64,000 nucleotides of DNA, from assembly GCA_963849365.1 (NCBI GenBank), contig CAWKHA010000004.1, forward strand, positions 1,964,940 through 2,028,939. The letters are read 5' to 3'. The stretch comes from CAVQCJ01 sp963849365 (GTDB lineage: Bacteria > Actinomycetota > Actinomycetes > Prado026). This document shows, piece after piece, positions 26,218-35,084 of the stretch. Below the pieces are notes generated by a model. It had not been told where the DNA came from. It was given only the letters and a program-made list of their open reading frames with translations, and did no database searches. Made by a program: the position numbers and the translations under genes. Every line of letters starts with the position of its first letter. The first letter of the stretch is position 1.

Positions 26218-27186
26218 ATGAGGGACACCCGTCGCCGGCGGGTCGTCCTCGTCGTGCTGCTGCTGGCCTCGCTCACCCTGATCGCCCTCGGCGGTGGGAA
26301 CTCGGGTCCCGGCAAGGCCCTGAGGTCCGCCGGCGGAGCCGTGTTCGGCCCGGTGCAGCGCGCTGTCGCGGCCGCCTGGCAGCCGGTGCACGAGTTCTTC
26401 GGCGGGCTCGGCCGCGACGAACAGGCCCGGCTCGACCAGCTGCAGAAGGAGAACGACCAGCTGCGGCTCGCCGACCGCGCCCACGAGTACGACCACTCCC
26501 GGGCGGCCGAGCTGGACGCCCTGCTCAAGATCGCCGGGCTGGGGCAGTACACGATCGTGCCCGCCCAGGTCATCGGGATCTCGCCCGCGCAGGGCTTCTC
26601 GAACACCGTCCTCGTGGACGCGGGAGGCCAGGACGGTCTCAAGGTCGGGATGACGGTCATCGACGGGGACGGGCTGGTCGGACGGGTCAAGTCGGTGACC
26701 CGGTCGACCGCGACCGTCCTGCTGGCGATCGACCCGCAGTACAAGGTCGGCTCCCGGTTGGCCACCACGCTCGACCTGGGCTACGTCTCGGGCGCGGGCA
26801 CCGACCAGCCGATGCAGTACGTCCCGTTCGACCCGCAGCAGGTGATGGCTCCGGGGACGATCGTGGTGACCACGCAGAAACCGGACCTGTCCGTCCCCGG
26901 CGGCATACCGATCGGCACGCTGCTGTCGGCGCAGGGACCGGTCGGCTCCAACAACCGCTCGGCGACCCTGCGGCCGTTCGTGGACTTCGCCTCCCTCGAC
27001 CTCGTCGGGATCGTCGTGGTGCTGCCGCGGACCGACCCGCGCGACTCGGTGCTCCCGAAACCGACCCCGAGCCCGTCGACGCCCGGACCCTCCGGCGCGC
27101 CATCCGCCGGCGCCACGGCCACCGCGGGCGCGACCGCGTCGACGTCCAGCCGGCCGCGCAGCACGGCATCGCCGAGCAAGTCGTGA
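26218..27186 (+). CDS. mreC: Rod-shape-determining protein MreC
   Basis: A 322-residue inner-membrane protein that links MreB to the wall synthases. The N-terminal membrane helix is RRVVLVVLLLASLTLIALGG. A coiled coil follows (LDQLQKENDQLRLADRAHEY), then the beta-rich MreC domain (VIGISPAQGFSNTVLVDAGG, GRVKSVTRSTATVLLAIDPQ). The Pro/Ser/Ala-rich C-terminal tail is common in Actinobacteria. It starts 34 bp after mreB and overlaps the mreD start by 4 bp (GTGA). Confidence 0.95.
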   Translation: MRDTRRRRVVLVVLLLASLTLIALGGGNSGPGKALRSAGGAVFGPVQRAVAAAWQPVHEFFGGLGRDEQARLDQLQKENDQLRLADRAHEYDHSRAAELDALLKIAGLGQYTIVPAQVIGISPAQGFSNTVLVDAGGQDGLKVGMTVIDGDGLVGRVKSVTRSTATVLLAIDPQYKVGSRLATTLDLGYVSGAGTDQPMQYVPFDPQQVMAPGTIVVTTQKPDLSVPGGIPIGTLLSAQGPVGSNNRSATLRPFVDFASLDLVGIVVVLPRTDPRDSVLPKPTPSPSTPGPSGAPSAGATATAGATASTSSRPRSTASPSKS

Positions 27187-27707
27187 CAACGGCCAAGGTG
27201 GTGCTGTTCGGTCTGCTGCTCACGGTCGCGGTCGTGCTGCAGACCGTCGTGCTCTCCCGGATCCCGTTTCCCGGCGCGACACCGGACCTCGTCCTGCTGG
27301 TCGTCGTGTCGCTGGCGCTGGCCCAGGGCCCGACGACCGGGTGCGTGGTGGGCTTCGCCGGCGGGCTGCTCCTGGACATCGTCCCGCCGGCGGACGGACA
27401 GGTCGGCCGCTGGGCGTTCGTGCTGGCGCTCGTCGGCTGGTTCTCCGGTCGCGCGATGGACGCCGCGCAGTCTTCGGCCCTGGTACCGGTGCTGGTGGTG
27501 GGGCTGGCCTCGGCCGGAGCCGTGCTCGGCTACGCCGCGATCGGGTTCGCGCTCGGCGACCCCCGTGTCGACGGTGCCGCGCTGCTGAGTGCGCTGCCGA
27601 CAGCCGTGCTCTACGACGTCATGCTGGCCCCGTTCGTGGTCCCGCTGCTGATGCGGCTGGCCCGGCGTGTCGAGCCGTCCACGACGTACGCTCGGACCTT
27701 CCGGTGA
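27183..27707 (+). CDS. mreD: Rod-shape-determining protein MreD
   Basis: A 174-residue, strongly hydrophobic protein with about five membrane segments (VLFGLLLTVAVVLQTVVLSR, DLVLLVVVSLALAQGP and others). Typical MreD features are PxxxPDLVLLVVV near the N-terminus and GFAGGLLLDIVPP, the conserved G..xGLxxD. GTG 27183 overlaps the mreC stop as GTGA, so it is translated by coupling. Confidence 0.93.
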   Translation: MTTAKVVLFGLLLTVAVVLQTVVLSRIPFPGATPDLVLLVVVSLALAQGPTTGCVVGFAGGLLLDIVPPADGQVGRWAFVLALVGWFSGRAMDAAQSSALVPVLVVGLASAGAVLGYAAIGFALGDPRVDGAALLSALPTAVLYDVMLAPFVVPLLMRLARRVEPSTTYARTFR

Positions 27708-27810
27708 CCGGCGTCACCCCGGCGCGGGGAACGCGACCGGCGCCGCGCTCGTCGGAACTGCCGGACCCCCGACCCGGCACCAAGCCCGAACCGCTCCAGG
27801 AGACGACCCC

Positions 27811-30108
27811 GTGAGCGACCGATCGCGTCTGCGCCTGATCGTCATGCAGGTGCTCGTCGTGTCGCTGCTGCTGACACTGCTGGGGCGGCTGTGGTTCCTG
27901 CAGGTGTACTCCGGTGCCGAGTACCGCAAGGCCGCGAAGAGCAACTTCACCCGCGAGGTCGTCACCGAGGCCGTACGCGGCCAGATCCTGGACGACATGG
28001 GCCGCCAGCTGGTGCGCAACAAGACCACGCTGGTGATCACCGTCGACCGCAGCACGCTGGACCAGCTCAAGAAGGCCGACCGGGCCGCCGTGGTGGCCCG
28101 GCTGGCCAGGCAGCTCAAGACCACCGCCCGTGCGCTGACCGACAAGATCACCCTGTGCGGCACCAAGGCCACCGACAGCACTCCGGCCGCCAAGCCCTAC
28201 ATCTGCTGGAGCGGCTCGCCGTTCCAGCCGATCCCCGTCGCCAAGGACGTCAGCCAGGCGACGGCGCTGTCGATCCTGGAGCGTGCGGAGGACTACCCGG
28301 GCGTCGCCGCGGAGCTGGAGTCCCAGCGCGAGTACCCGCAGCCGTACGGCGCGAACGCCGCGCACGAGCTGGGGTACGTCGGCCCGGTCACCCAGGACGA
28401 GCTCGACCGCACCGCCGGCGACAAGAACCCCCTCTACCGCAGCGACCTGGTCGGGCGCTCGGGCCTGGAGGACCAGTACGACTCCGTGCTGCGCGGGGTC
28501 AACGGGGTCAAGCAGCTGGCCGTCGACCGGGCCGGCAACGTCACCGGCAGCGTCGGCGAGACGCCGGCCCAGGCGGGCGACAACCTGGTCACCAACATCG
28601 ACGCGCGCGTCCAGGCCGTGCTCGAGGACCAGCTGGCCAAGGCGGTCCAGCGGGCCCGCGGGCAGACCGACCCGCAGACCGGAAAGCCGCTCAAGGCCGA
28701 CTCCGCCGCCGGCGTCGTGCTGGACGTCCGCAACGGGCACGTGATCGCGATGGCCAGCCTGCCGACGTACGACCCGTCGATCTGGGTCGGCGGCATCACC
28801 ACCAAGGAGTACGGCTCGCTGACGTCCAGGGCGACGGGCCAGCCGCTGGTCTCGCGCGCCTACCAGGGCGGCTTCGCCCCGGGGTCGACGTTCAAGGTGG
28901 TCTCGTCGACGGCGATGCTGCAGAGCGGCCGCTACTCGACGGCCGGCCCGTACCCCTGCCCGTCGTCACTGCAGATCGGCGGCCGCAAGTTCACCAACTC
29001 TGAGAGCAAGAGCTACGGCCCGATCGGCCTCGAGCGGGCCATCGAGGTCTCCTGCGACACCGTCTTCTACGGCGTGGCCGACGCGGAGTGGGTCCGCGAC
29101 GGCGGCGCGCACCCGTTCCACCCCAAGGACATCTTCATCAACGCCGCGCTGGCGTGGGGCTTCGGCAAGAAGACCGGCATCGATCTGCCGGGGGAGTCCG
29201 CCGGCAACATCACGACGCGCCAGGACCGCATCGACAACTGGAAGGCCAACCGGGCCGAGTACTGCGCCGCGGCCAAGAAGGGCTACCCGAACGTCGCCAA
29301 GACCGACCCGGCGCACGCCGCGTACCTCAAGGCGATCGCCGCCGACAACTGCGCGGCCTCGGGTGCGGTCTACCTGCCCGGCGACGCGGTCAACTTCATC
29401 ATCGGCCAGGGCGAGACCCTCACCACCCCGTTGAAGATGGCGCAGGTGTACGCCGCGATCGCCAACGGCGGAACCCTGTGGACACCGCAGGTCGCCAAGG
29501 CGGTGCTCGCGCCCACCGGCCAGGTGGTCCAGCAGATCAAGCCGGTCGCCGAGGGGCGGCTGCCGGTGGCGAAGGGCACGCTGTCGTTCCTGCAGCACGC
29601 GCTGAGCCAGGTGACCGTCAGCGGCACCGCGGACAACCAGTTCAAGGACTGGCCGCTGAACCAGATCCCGATCGCCGCCAAGACCGGCACCGCCGAGGTC
29701 GCCGGCAAGCAGACCACGTCCTGGTTCGCCACGTACGCGCCGGCCACCAGGCCGCAGTACGCGGTGGTGATGATGGTCAGCCAGGGCGGCTACGGGTCGA
29801 CCACCTCGGCCGACTCGGTGAAGGCCGTGTACCGCGAGCTGTTCGGCGTGCACGGGAAGTCCATCGACCCGAAGACCTCGGTGCTGCCGAACGGCGTGCT
29901 GCCGGTGAAGCTGCCCGTCACGACGCAGGACGGCCGGATCCTCCCGCCGGGCTCGCCGCTGCCGAAGGTGACGGCCACCTCGACGCCGCTGGCCCCCGCG
30001 TCGCCGGCGTCCGGCGGCGGCGGCTCCGGGACGCCGGCGGCGCTTGCGGCCCCGGGCCCGGTCTACGGGTCGTCCGAGCGCGGGCGCCAGCAGGCAGGTG
30101 GGCCATGA
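27811..30108 (+). CDS. mrdA: Penicillin-binding protein 2 (elongasome transpeptidase)
   Basis: A 765-residue class B penicillin-binding protein that cross-links peptidoglycan with RodA. A membrane anchor (LIVMQVLVVSLLLTLLGRLW) is followed by the dimerisation domain and the transpeptidase domain. The active serine is in GFAPGSTFKVV (SxxK), the second motif is SCD in IEVSCDTVFYG and the third is AAKTGTAEVAG. A cysteine-containing insertion lies between the second and third motifs (NRAEYCAAAKKGYPN, AADNCAAS). GTG 27811 with AGGAG upstream was chosen over the long open frame to 27667. Its stop overlaps the rodA start (ATGA). Confidence 0.95.
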   Translation: MSDRSRLRLIVMQVLVVSLLLTLLGRLWFLQVYSGAEYRKAAKSNFTREVVTEAVRGQILDDMGRQLVRNKTTLVITVDRSTLDQLKKADRAAVVARLARQLKTTARALTDKITLCGTKATDSTPAAKPYICWSGSPFQPIPVAKDVSQATALSILERAEDYPGVAAELESQREYPQPYGANAAHELGYVGPVTQDELDRTAGDKNPLYRSDLVGRSGLEDQYDSVLRGVNGVKQLAVDRAGNVTGSVGETPAQAGDNLVTNIDARVQAVLEDQLAKAVQRARGQTDPQTGKPLKADSAAGVVLDVRNGHVIAMASLPTYDPSIWVGGITTKEYGSLTSRATGQPLVSRAYQGGFAPGSTFKVVSSTAMLQSGRYSTAGPYPCPSSLQIGGRKFTNSESKSYGPIGLERAIEVSCDTVFYGVADAEWVRDGGAHPFHPKDIFINAALAWGFGKKTGIDLPGESAGNITTRQDRIDNWKANRAEYCAAAKKGYPNVAKTDPAHAAYLKAIAADNCAASGAVYLPGDAVNFIIGQGETLTTPLKMAQVYAAIANGGTLWTPQVAKAVLAPTGQVVQQIKPVAEGRLPVAKGTLSFLQHALSQVTVSGTADNQFKDWPLNQIPIAAKTGTAEVAGKQTTSWFATYAPATRPQYAVVMMVSQGGYGSTTSADSVKAVYRELFGVHGKSIDPKTSVLPNGVLPVKLPVTTQDGRILPPGSPLPKVTATSTPLAPASPASGGGGSGTPAALAAPGPVYGSSERGRQQAGGP

Positions 30109-31298
30109 CCAGCGGCCTACGTGCCAGCACGTCGACGTACAGCCCGTCGCGGCGCTCGTTCGGCTCCCGGGTGGTCGACCGGGACTCGGTGCTGCGCAAG
30201 CTCGACTGGGTCCTGCTGATCGCGGTCGGCGGGCTGCTGGTGATGGGCACCCTGCTGGTCTGGTCGGCGACCAAGCAGCGCCAGATCGACGTCGGGCTGG
30301 ACCCGAACGCGTTCCTGCGCAAGCACCTGATCAACATCGCGCTGGGCCTGGTGCTCGGCGCGATGACCGCGCTGTTCGACTACCGGTCGCTGCGCGCGTA
30401 CGCGCCGCTGGTGTACATCGCGTCGGTGCTCGGGCTGATCGCGGTGCTCACGCCGGGGATCGGCAAGACCATCAACGGGTCGCACTCGTGGATCCTGCTG
30501 CCGGCCGGCTTCTCGATCCAACCGTCGGAGTTCGCCAAGGTCGCGCTGTGCGTCGCGCTGCCCATGCTGCTGGCCGAGCGGCGCGACGCCGAGGACGAGC
30601 CGCGGCTGTCCGATGTCGCCCTGGCGCTCGGCGTGGCACTCGTCCCGGTCGCGCTGATCATGCTGCAGCCCGACCTCGGGACCACGATCGTCATAGGCGT
30701 CATCATCCTGGGCGTCCTCGCCGTGGCGAACACGCCGACCCGCTGGATGGCGGGGCTGGTCGCCGTGGGTGCGCTGGGAGCCTTCGTCGCGGTCAGGCTC
30801 GGCGTGCTGGCGCAGTACCAGCTCGACCGCTTCGCGGCGTTCGCGGACCCCTCGCGCGACCCGCAGGGCGCCGGCTACAACGTGAAGCAGGCCCGCATCG
30901 CCATCGGGTCGGGCGGCTGGTTCGGCAAGGGGCTCTTCCACGGGACGCAGACCAACGGGAAGTTCGTGCCCGAGCAGCAGACCGACTTCGTCTTCACTGT
31001 CGCGGGCGAGGAGCTCGGGTTCCTGGGCGCCGGACTGCTCGTCGTGCTGCTCGGCGTCGTGCTGTGGCGCGGCATGCGGATCGCCGTACGCGCCGAGGAT
31101 CTCTTCGGCACCCTGGTGGCTACCGGCATCGTCTGCTGGTTCACGTTCCAGGCCTTCGAGAACATCGGGATGGCGCTGGGCATCATGCCGGTGACGGGGG
31201 TGCCGCTGCCCCTCGTCTCGTACGGGGGGACCTCCATGTTCGCGACCATGATGGCCGTGGGCCTCCTCCAGAACGTCCACATGCGCCGCTACGCCTGA
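30105..31298 (+). CDS. rodA: Peptidoglycan glycosyltransferase RodA (SEDS family)
   Basis: A 397-residue polytopic membrane protein that polymerises lipid II during elongation. SEDS hallmarks are GSHSWILLPAGFSIQPSEFA, KVALCVALPM, LIMLQPDLGTTIV, QQTDFVFTVAGEELGFLGAG and the C-terminal MPVTGVPLPLVSYGGTSM. The acidic residue of VAGEELG is the presumed catalytic residue region. It starts at ATG 30105, overlapping pbp2. It is the last gene of the elongation cluster; a palindromic repeat begins 13 bp after its stop and may act as a transcription terminator. Confidence 0.95.
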   Translation: MTSGLRASTSTYSPSRRSFGSRVVDRDSVLRKLDWVLLIAVGGLLVMGTLLVWSATKQRQIDVGLDPNAFLRKHLINIALGLVLGAMTALFDYRSLRAYAPLVYIASVLGLIAVLTPGIGKTINGSHSWILLPAGFSIQPSEFAKVALCVALPMLLAERRDAEDEPRLSDVALALGVALVPVALIMLQPDLGTTIVIGVIILGVLAVANTPTRWMAGLVAVGALGAFVAVRLGVLAQYQLDRFAAFADPSRDPQGAGYNVKQARIAIGSGGWFGKGLFHGTQTNGKFVPEQQTDFVFTVAGEELGFLGAGLLVVLLGVVLWRGMRIAVRAEDLFGTLVATGIVCWFTFQAFENIGMALGIMPVTGVPLPLVSYGGTSMFATMMAVGLLQNVHMRRYA

Positions 31299-31310
31299 CG
31301 CCGCCCCCTT

Positions 31311-31378
31311 CCCGCGCTGATCATGAGAGATGTACGCCCCGCAGTCGCGTACGCGTGCACATCTCTCATGATCGCGGG
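31311..31378. repeat. Palindromic repeat, copy 1
   Basis: Arms GATCATGAGAGATGT (31319-31333) and its exact complement (31359-31373) form a 15-bp stem around a 25-nt variable loop. It is extended outward by CCCGC/GCGGG (31311-31315, 31374-31378) with a 3-nt bulge. Two more copies with the same arms but different loops lie at 32421-32486 and 42929-43001. It lies between the rodA stop and the 3' end of the DUF559 gene. Confidence 0.9.
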
Positions 31379-31379
31379 A

Positions 31380-32342
31380 GTGGTCTTGGGGCCGCACGTG
31401 GCGGCCCAACACGCTCTCGACATAGACCGGGCGCAACGTGTCGTCCCACGTGAAGCGGACCACGTCGATCCAGCCCGTCGACGCGAAGTCGTTGGCTCGG
31501 TGCCGGTCCCGGTAGAGCGCGCGCGGAGTGTCGTGCCAGAGCTGTCCGTCCGCCTCAGCGATCAGAGTGCGGCCGCTCGCGAGGTGCCACGCGAGGTCTG
31601 CGCGTCCGAGCAGGATGCCCGCGCCGTCTCGAACCTCCAGCTGAAGGACGTCCGGTGGTAGCCCCGCGTCGCACGCGATGAGCCGGATCCGTGTCTCCAG
31701 CGGCGACTCGGACCGCCCGTCGCACTCGTCGAGGTACCGCCGGGCAGCGACAGCTCCACGCCCGCCTTCGAGGAGCCGTCGCACCGAAGGTAGATCGGCC
31801 TGGCTGACCCACCGCTGGTTCAACAGTCCGTCCAGGATCGCCACGGCCTCCAGCCGCGGCTGGCTCCTGAGCAGGTCGGTGGCGGTCCGCGCGACCGAGG
31901 TGACGCGGAGGACTCGACCGCCGTAGTCGAGCTGCGTCACGTCGTCCGTGCCGAGGGCGCGCGTGTAGAGCCGAACTCCGGGTTGCTGGTGCCGAGGTCG
32001 ACCCGGACCGAGACACAGATGGATGGTCCCGTCCTCTCGAGGCCGCACCGGAAAGCCGAGCACGGTCGCGGCCGTGCCGAGCATGGCGGTGGCGTCCGAG
32101 CCGTGAGCCAACAGTGCTGCAGAAAGCCGGGTCTCGAAAGGGAGCTCGGCCCAGGGCAGGTCGTGGCCGATCGTCTCGGTGAGATAGACACCAGCCAGCA
32201 GCGAACGCCAGCGACCGTTCCGCCGGTTGGAGGCCACGCTCGAGCGAGTCATCCCGACCGAGAGGGCCTGCGACGCACTGATCACGCCGGCCTGCTCGCT
32301 CGCCATCGCGAGGGCTGCCCGAACGGCTGGTCGAGGGGACAT
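31380..32342 (-). CDS. AbiEi-type HTH plus DUF559 (VSR-like nuclease fold) protein without its own stop
   Basis: About 320 recognisable residues. The N-terminal winged-helix part resembles AbiEi antitoxins (SASQALSVGMTRSSVASNRR, NGRWRSLLAGVYLTET). The C-terminal DUF559 domain, related to very-short-patch-repair endonucleases, has GRADLAWHLASGRTLIAEAD, GQLWHD and WIDVVRFTWDDTLRPVYV. The acidic pattern of the PD-(D/E)xK fold is visible. No stop follows: the frame runs through repeat copy 1 and antisense to rodA and the pbp2 end until 30117. ATG 32342 was chosen. The gene is bracketed by palindromic repeats at both ends. Function unknown; a nuclease role is inferred from the fold only. Confidence 0.72.
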
Positions 32343-32420
32343 GGCGTCACGGTGCGTCAACCCGCCTGGGGCCCCCAGCCCGAGACGTTGACCTGTGGAC
32401 GCGAGAGCCCCCGTCCACAG

Positions 32421-32486
32421 CCGCGATCATGAGAGATGTACGCGTCGGATGGCGAATTCCGCACGCATCTCTCATGATCAACGCGG
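32421..32486. repeat. Palindromic repeat, copy 2
   Basis: Arms GATCATGAGAGATG (32425-32438) and complement (32466-32479) with a 27-nt loop unlike that of copy 1. Flanking CCGCG (32421-32425) is matched by CGCGG (32482-32486). It lies upstream of the DUF559 start, between that gene and the divergent radical-SAM gene. Confidence 0.9.
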
Positions 32487-32579
32487 AGGGGAGCGGAGGG
32501 GAGGGGTGGGGGCGGGGCGGCGGGTAGGCTGGGCCGGTCCGCGCAAACCTGACGCACCCTGACTGCCGGAGGGTCCGCG

Positions 32580-34514
32580 ATGCCCGTCGAGTCGGTCTTC
32601 GGACGGCTGGAGGCGCTGCTCCCGCTGGTGCGCAAGCCCATCCAGTACGTGGGCGGCGAGCTCAACGCCCGGGTCAAGGACTGGGACGAGTGCCGGGTCC
32701 GGTGGGCGCTCATGTACCCGGACGCGTACGAGGTCGGCCTGCCCAACCAGGGACTGCAGATCCTGTACGAGGTCCTGAACGAGCGCGACGGTGTGCTGGC
32801 CGAGCGCACGTACAGCGTGTGGCCGGACCTCGAGGCGCTGATGCGCGAGCACGGCGTCCCGCAGTTCACCGTGGACGGCCACCGTCCGGTCGCAGCCTTC
32901 GACCTGCTCGGAGTCAGCTTCGCCACCGAGCTGGGCTACACCAACCTGCTCACCGCGCTCGACCTGGCCGGCATCCCGCTGAGCGCCGCCGACCGCGACG
33001 ACCGGCACCCGCTCGTCGTCGCCGGTGGGCATGCGGCGTTCAACCCCGAGCCGATCGCCGAGTTCGTCGACGCAGCGGTCGTCGGCGACGGGGAGCAGGC
33101 GGTCCTGCACATCAGCGACATCGTCCGGGCCTGGAAGGACGCGGGCCGGCCGGGCGGCCGCGAGGAGATCCTGCTGCGGCTGGCCCGGACCGGCAGCGTA
33201 TACGTCCCCGCGTTCTACGACGTCGACTACCTGCCCGACGGTCGCATCCGACGGATCGCGCCGAACCGCCCCGGCGTTCCGTGGCGGGTGGCCAAGCACA
33301 CCGTGATGGACCTGGACCAGTGGCCGTACCCGCGCACGCCGCTCGTGCCGCTGGCCGAGACCGTGCACGAGCGGGCCAGCGTGGAGATCTTCCGCGGCTG
33401 CACGCGCGGCTGCCGGTTCTGCCAGGCCGGCATGATCACCCGCCCGGTCCGGGAGCGGTCGATCACCGGCATCGCCGAGATGGTCGAGCACTCGCTGGCC
33501 GCGACCGGTTTCGAGGAGGTCGGGCTGCTGTCGCTGTCCAGCGCCGACCACTCGGAGATCGCCGACATCGCCAAGGGTCTGGCGGACCGGTACGAGGGTG
33601 CGAACGTCGGGCTGTCGCTGCCGTCGACGCGCGTCGACGCGTTCAACATCGACCTCGCCAACGAGCTGTCGCGAAACGGTCGCCGCTCGGGGCTGACCTT
33701 CGCCCCAGAGGGCGGTTCCGAACGTCTGCGCAAGGTCATCAACAAGATGGTCACCGAGGAGGACCTCATCCGCACGGTGACCGCGGCCTACGGAGCCGGC
33801 TGGCGGCAGGTGAAGCTGTACTTCATGTGCGGCCTGCCGACCGAGACCGACGAAGACGTCCTGCAGATCGCCGACCTGGCACGTGAGGTCATCCGTACCG
33901 GACGCCGGGTGACCGGCAGCCGCGACATCCGCTGCACCGTGTCGATCGGCGGCTTCGTCCCCAAGCCGCACACGCCGTTCCAGTGGGCCGCGCAGCTCGA
34001 CCACTCCGGGACCGACGCGCGCCTGGCCAAGCTCCGCGACGCGATCCGTGGCGACCGTGAGGTCGGCCGGGCGATCGGGTTCCGCTACCACGACGGCAAG
34101 CCCGGCACGATCGAGGGCCTGCTCTCGCGCGGCGACCGCCGGGTGGCCGCCGTCGTGCGCGCCGCCTGGGAGGACGGCGCGCGGTTCGACGGCTGGAGCG
34201 AGCACTTCTCCTTCGACCGTTGGACCGCCGCCGCCGCCCGCGGGCTGGCCGGGACCGGGGTCGACCTCGACTGGTACACCACCCGGGAGCGGGAGCACAG
34301 CGAGGTCCTGCCCTGGGACCACATCGACAGCGGCCTGGACAAGGACTGGCTCTGGGAGGACTGGCAGGACGCGCTCGCCGAGGTCGAGGTGGAGGACTGC
34401 CGCTGGACGCCGTGCTTCGACTGCGGCGTCTGCCCGCAGCTGGACACCCAGATCCAGGTCGGCCCCACCGGAGCGAAGCTGCTCCCTCTGACACCGGTCG
34501 GAGGAACCGGGTGA
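32580..34514 (+). CDS. B12-binding-like radical SAM protein (TIGR03960 type)
   Basis: A 644-residue protein of the uncharacterised TIGR03960 radical SAM family. The first about 250 residues form a cobalamin-binding-like domain (WALMYPDAYEVGLPNQGLQI, VAGGHAAFNPEPIAEFVDAA). The radical SAM core has the cluster motif CTRGCRFCQAG (about residues 278-288) and GLTFAPEGGSERLRKVINK. The C-terminal part contains CRWTPCFDCGVCPQ, a possible extra metal site. In many bacteria this domain is fused to or adjacent to the TIGR03936/DUF2344 domain, encoded here at 35085-35846. Its stop overlaps the next start (GTGA). Substrate unknown; RNA or cofactor modification is guessed for the family. Confidence 0.93.
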   Translation: MPVESVFGRLEALLPLVRKPIQYVGGELNARVKDWDECRVRWALMYPDAYEVGLPNQGLQILYEVLNERDGVLAERTYSVWPDLEALMREHGVPQFTVDGHRPVAAFDLLGVSFATELGYTNLLTALDLAGIPLSAADRDDRHPLVVAGGHAAFNPEPIAEFVDAAVVGDGEQAVLHISDIVRAWKDAGRPGGREEILLRLARTGSVYVPAFYDVDYLPDGRIRRIAPNRPGVPWRVAKHTVMDLDQWPYPRTPLVPLAETVHERASVEIFRGCTRGCRFCQAGMITRPVRERSITGIAEMVEHSLAATGFEEVGLLSLSSADHSEIADIAKGLADRYEGANVGLSLPSTRVDAFNIDLANELSRNGRRSGLTFAPEGGSERLRKVINKMVTEEDLIRTVTAAYGAGWRQVKLYFMCGLPTETDEDVLQIADLAREVIRTGRRVTGSRDIRCTVSIGGFVPKPHTPFQWAAQLDHSGTDARLAKLRDAIRGDREVGRAIGFRYHDGKPGTIEGLLSRGDRRVAAVVRAAWEDGARFDGWSEHFSFDRWTAAAARGLAGTGVDLDWYTTREREHSEVLPWDHIDSGLDKDWLWEDWQDALAEVEVEDCRWTPCFDCGVCPQLDTQIQVGPTGAKLLPLTPVGGTG

Positions 34515-35083
34515 CCTCTCTCCACGAGCTCATCGACGACCCCTGGTTCCCGTTCGAGGGCGACGTCCGGGTCAAGCCGCTCCAGCCGCGCCAGGTGCCC
34601 GAACCCGAGCGCAAGGCGGTGAGCGCCGCGGACTGCTCGGCCTGTGCCAAGGGCGACGCCGAGTACATCTGGACCGACGAGCACTGGCGGCTGCGCGGTG
34701 ACGGCGAGCCCGGCCCGCTGCCGGGGATCGTGCTGCTCGAGCCGCGCGGGCACTACGACTCCTTCGCCGACCTGCCACCGGACCTGCTCGGCGAGCTCGG
34801 CCCGCTGACCGCGCGGATCGAGCGAGCAGTGCTCACGCTCCGGGACGCGGCCCGGGTGCACGTCGCCCGCTGGGGCGACGGGATGGCGCACTTCCACCTC
34901 TGGTTCTTCCCGCGCCCGCTGGGCCAGCTGCAGCTGCGCGGCTCGATGCTGCCGGTCTGGCTGGACGTCCTGCCGCCGCTGCCCGAGGGGGAGAAGGGCG
35001 CCGCACTGGCCTGGATCGCCGCCGCCCTGCGGGCGAGCGAGCCGGACGCACCGGGCGGGTCGGCGGGGGCGGCGAGAGGCTGA
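34511..35083 (+). CDS. HIT-like domain protein
   Basis: A 190-residue protein. The segment RWGDGMAHFHLWFFPRPLGQ resembles the histidine-triad motif of HIT/GalT-like proteins, but with only two histidines in place. A cysteine pair (CSACAKGDAEYIW) near residue 42 may bind metal. The start is GTG 34511 in a GTGA overlap with the radical SAM gene, and the DUF2344 gene begins 1 bp after the stop, so the three are translated as a unit. Nucleotide binding or hydrolysis is plausible; the loss of the third histidine argues against standard hydrolase chemistry. Confidence 0.8.
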   Translation: MTSLHELIDDPWFPFEGDVRVKPLQPRQVPEPERKAVSAADCSACAKGDAEYIWTDEHWRLRGDGEPGPLPGIVLLEPRGHYDSFADLPPDLLGELGPLTARIERAVLTLRDAARVHVARWGDGMAHFHLWFFPRPLGQLQLRGSMLPVWLDVLPPLPEGEKGAALAWIAAALRASEPDAPGGSAGAARG

Positions 35084-35084
35084 G

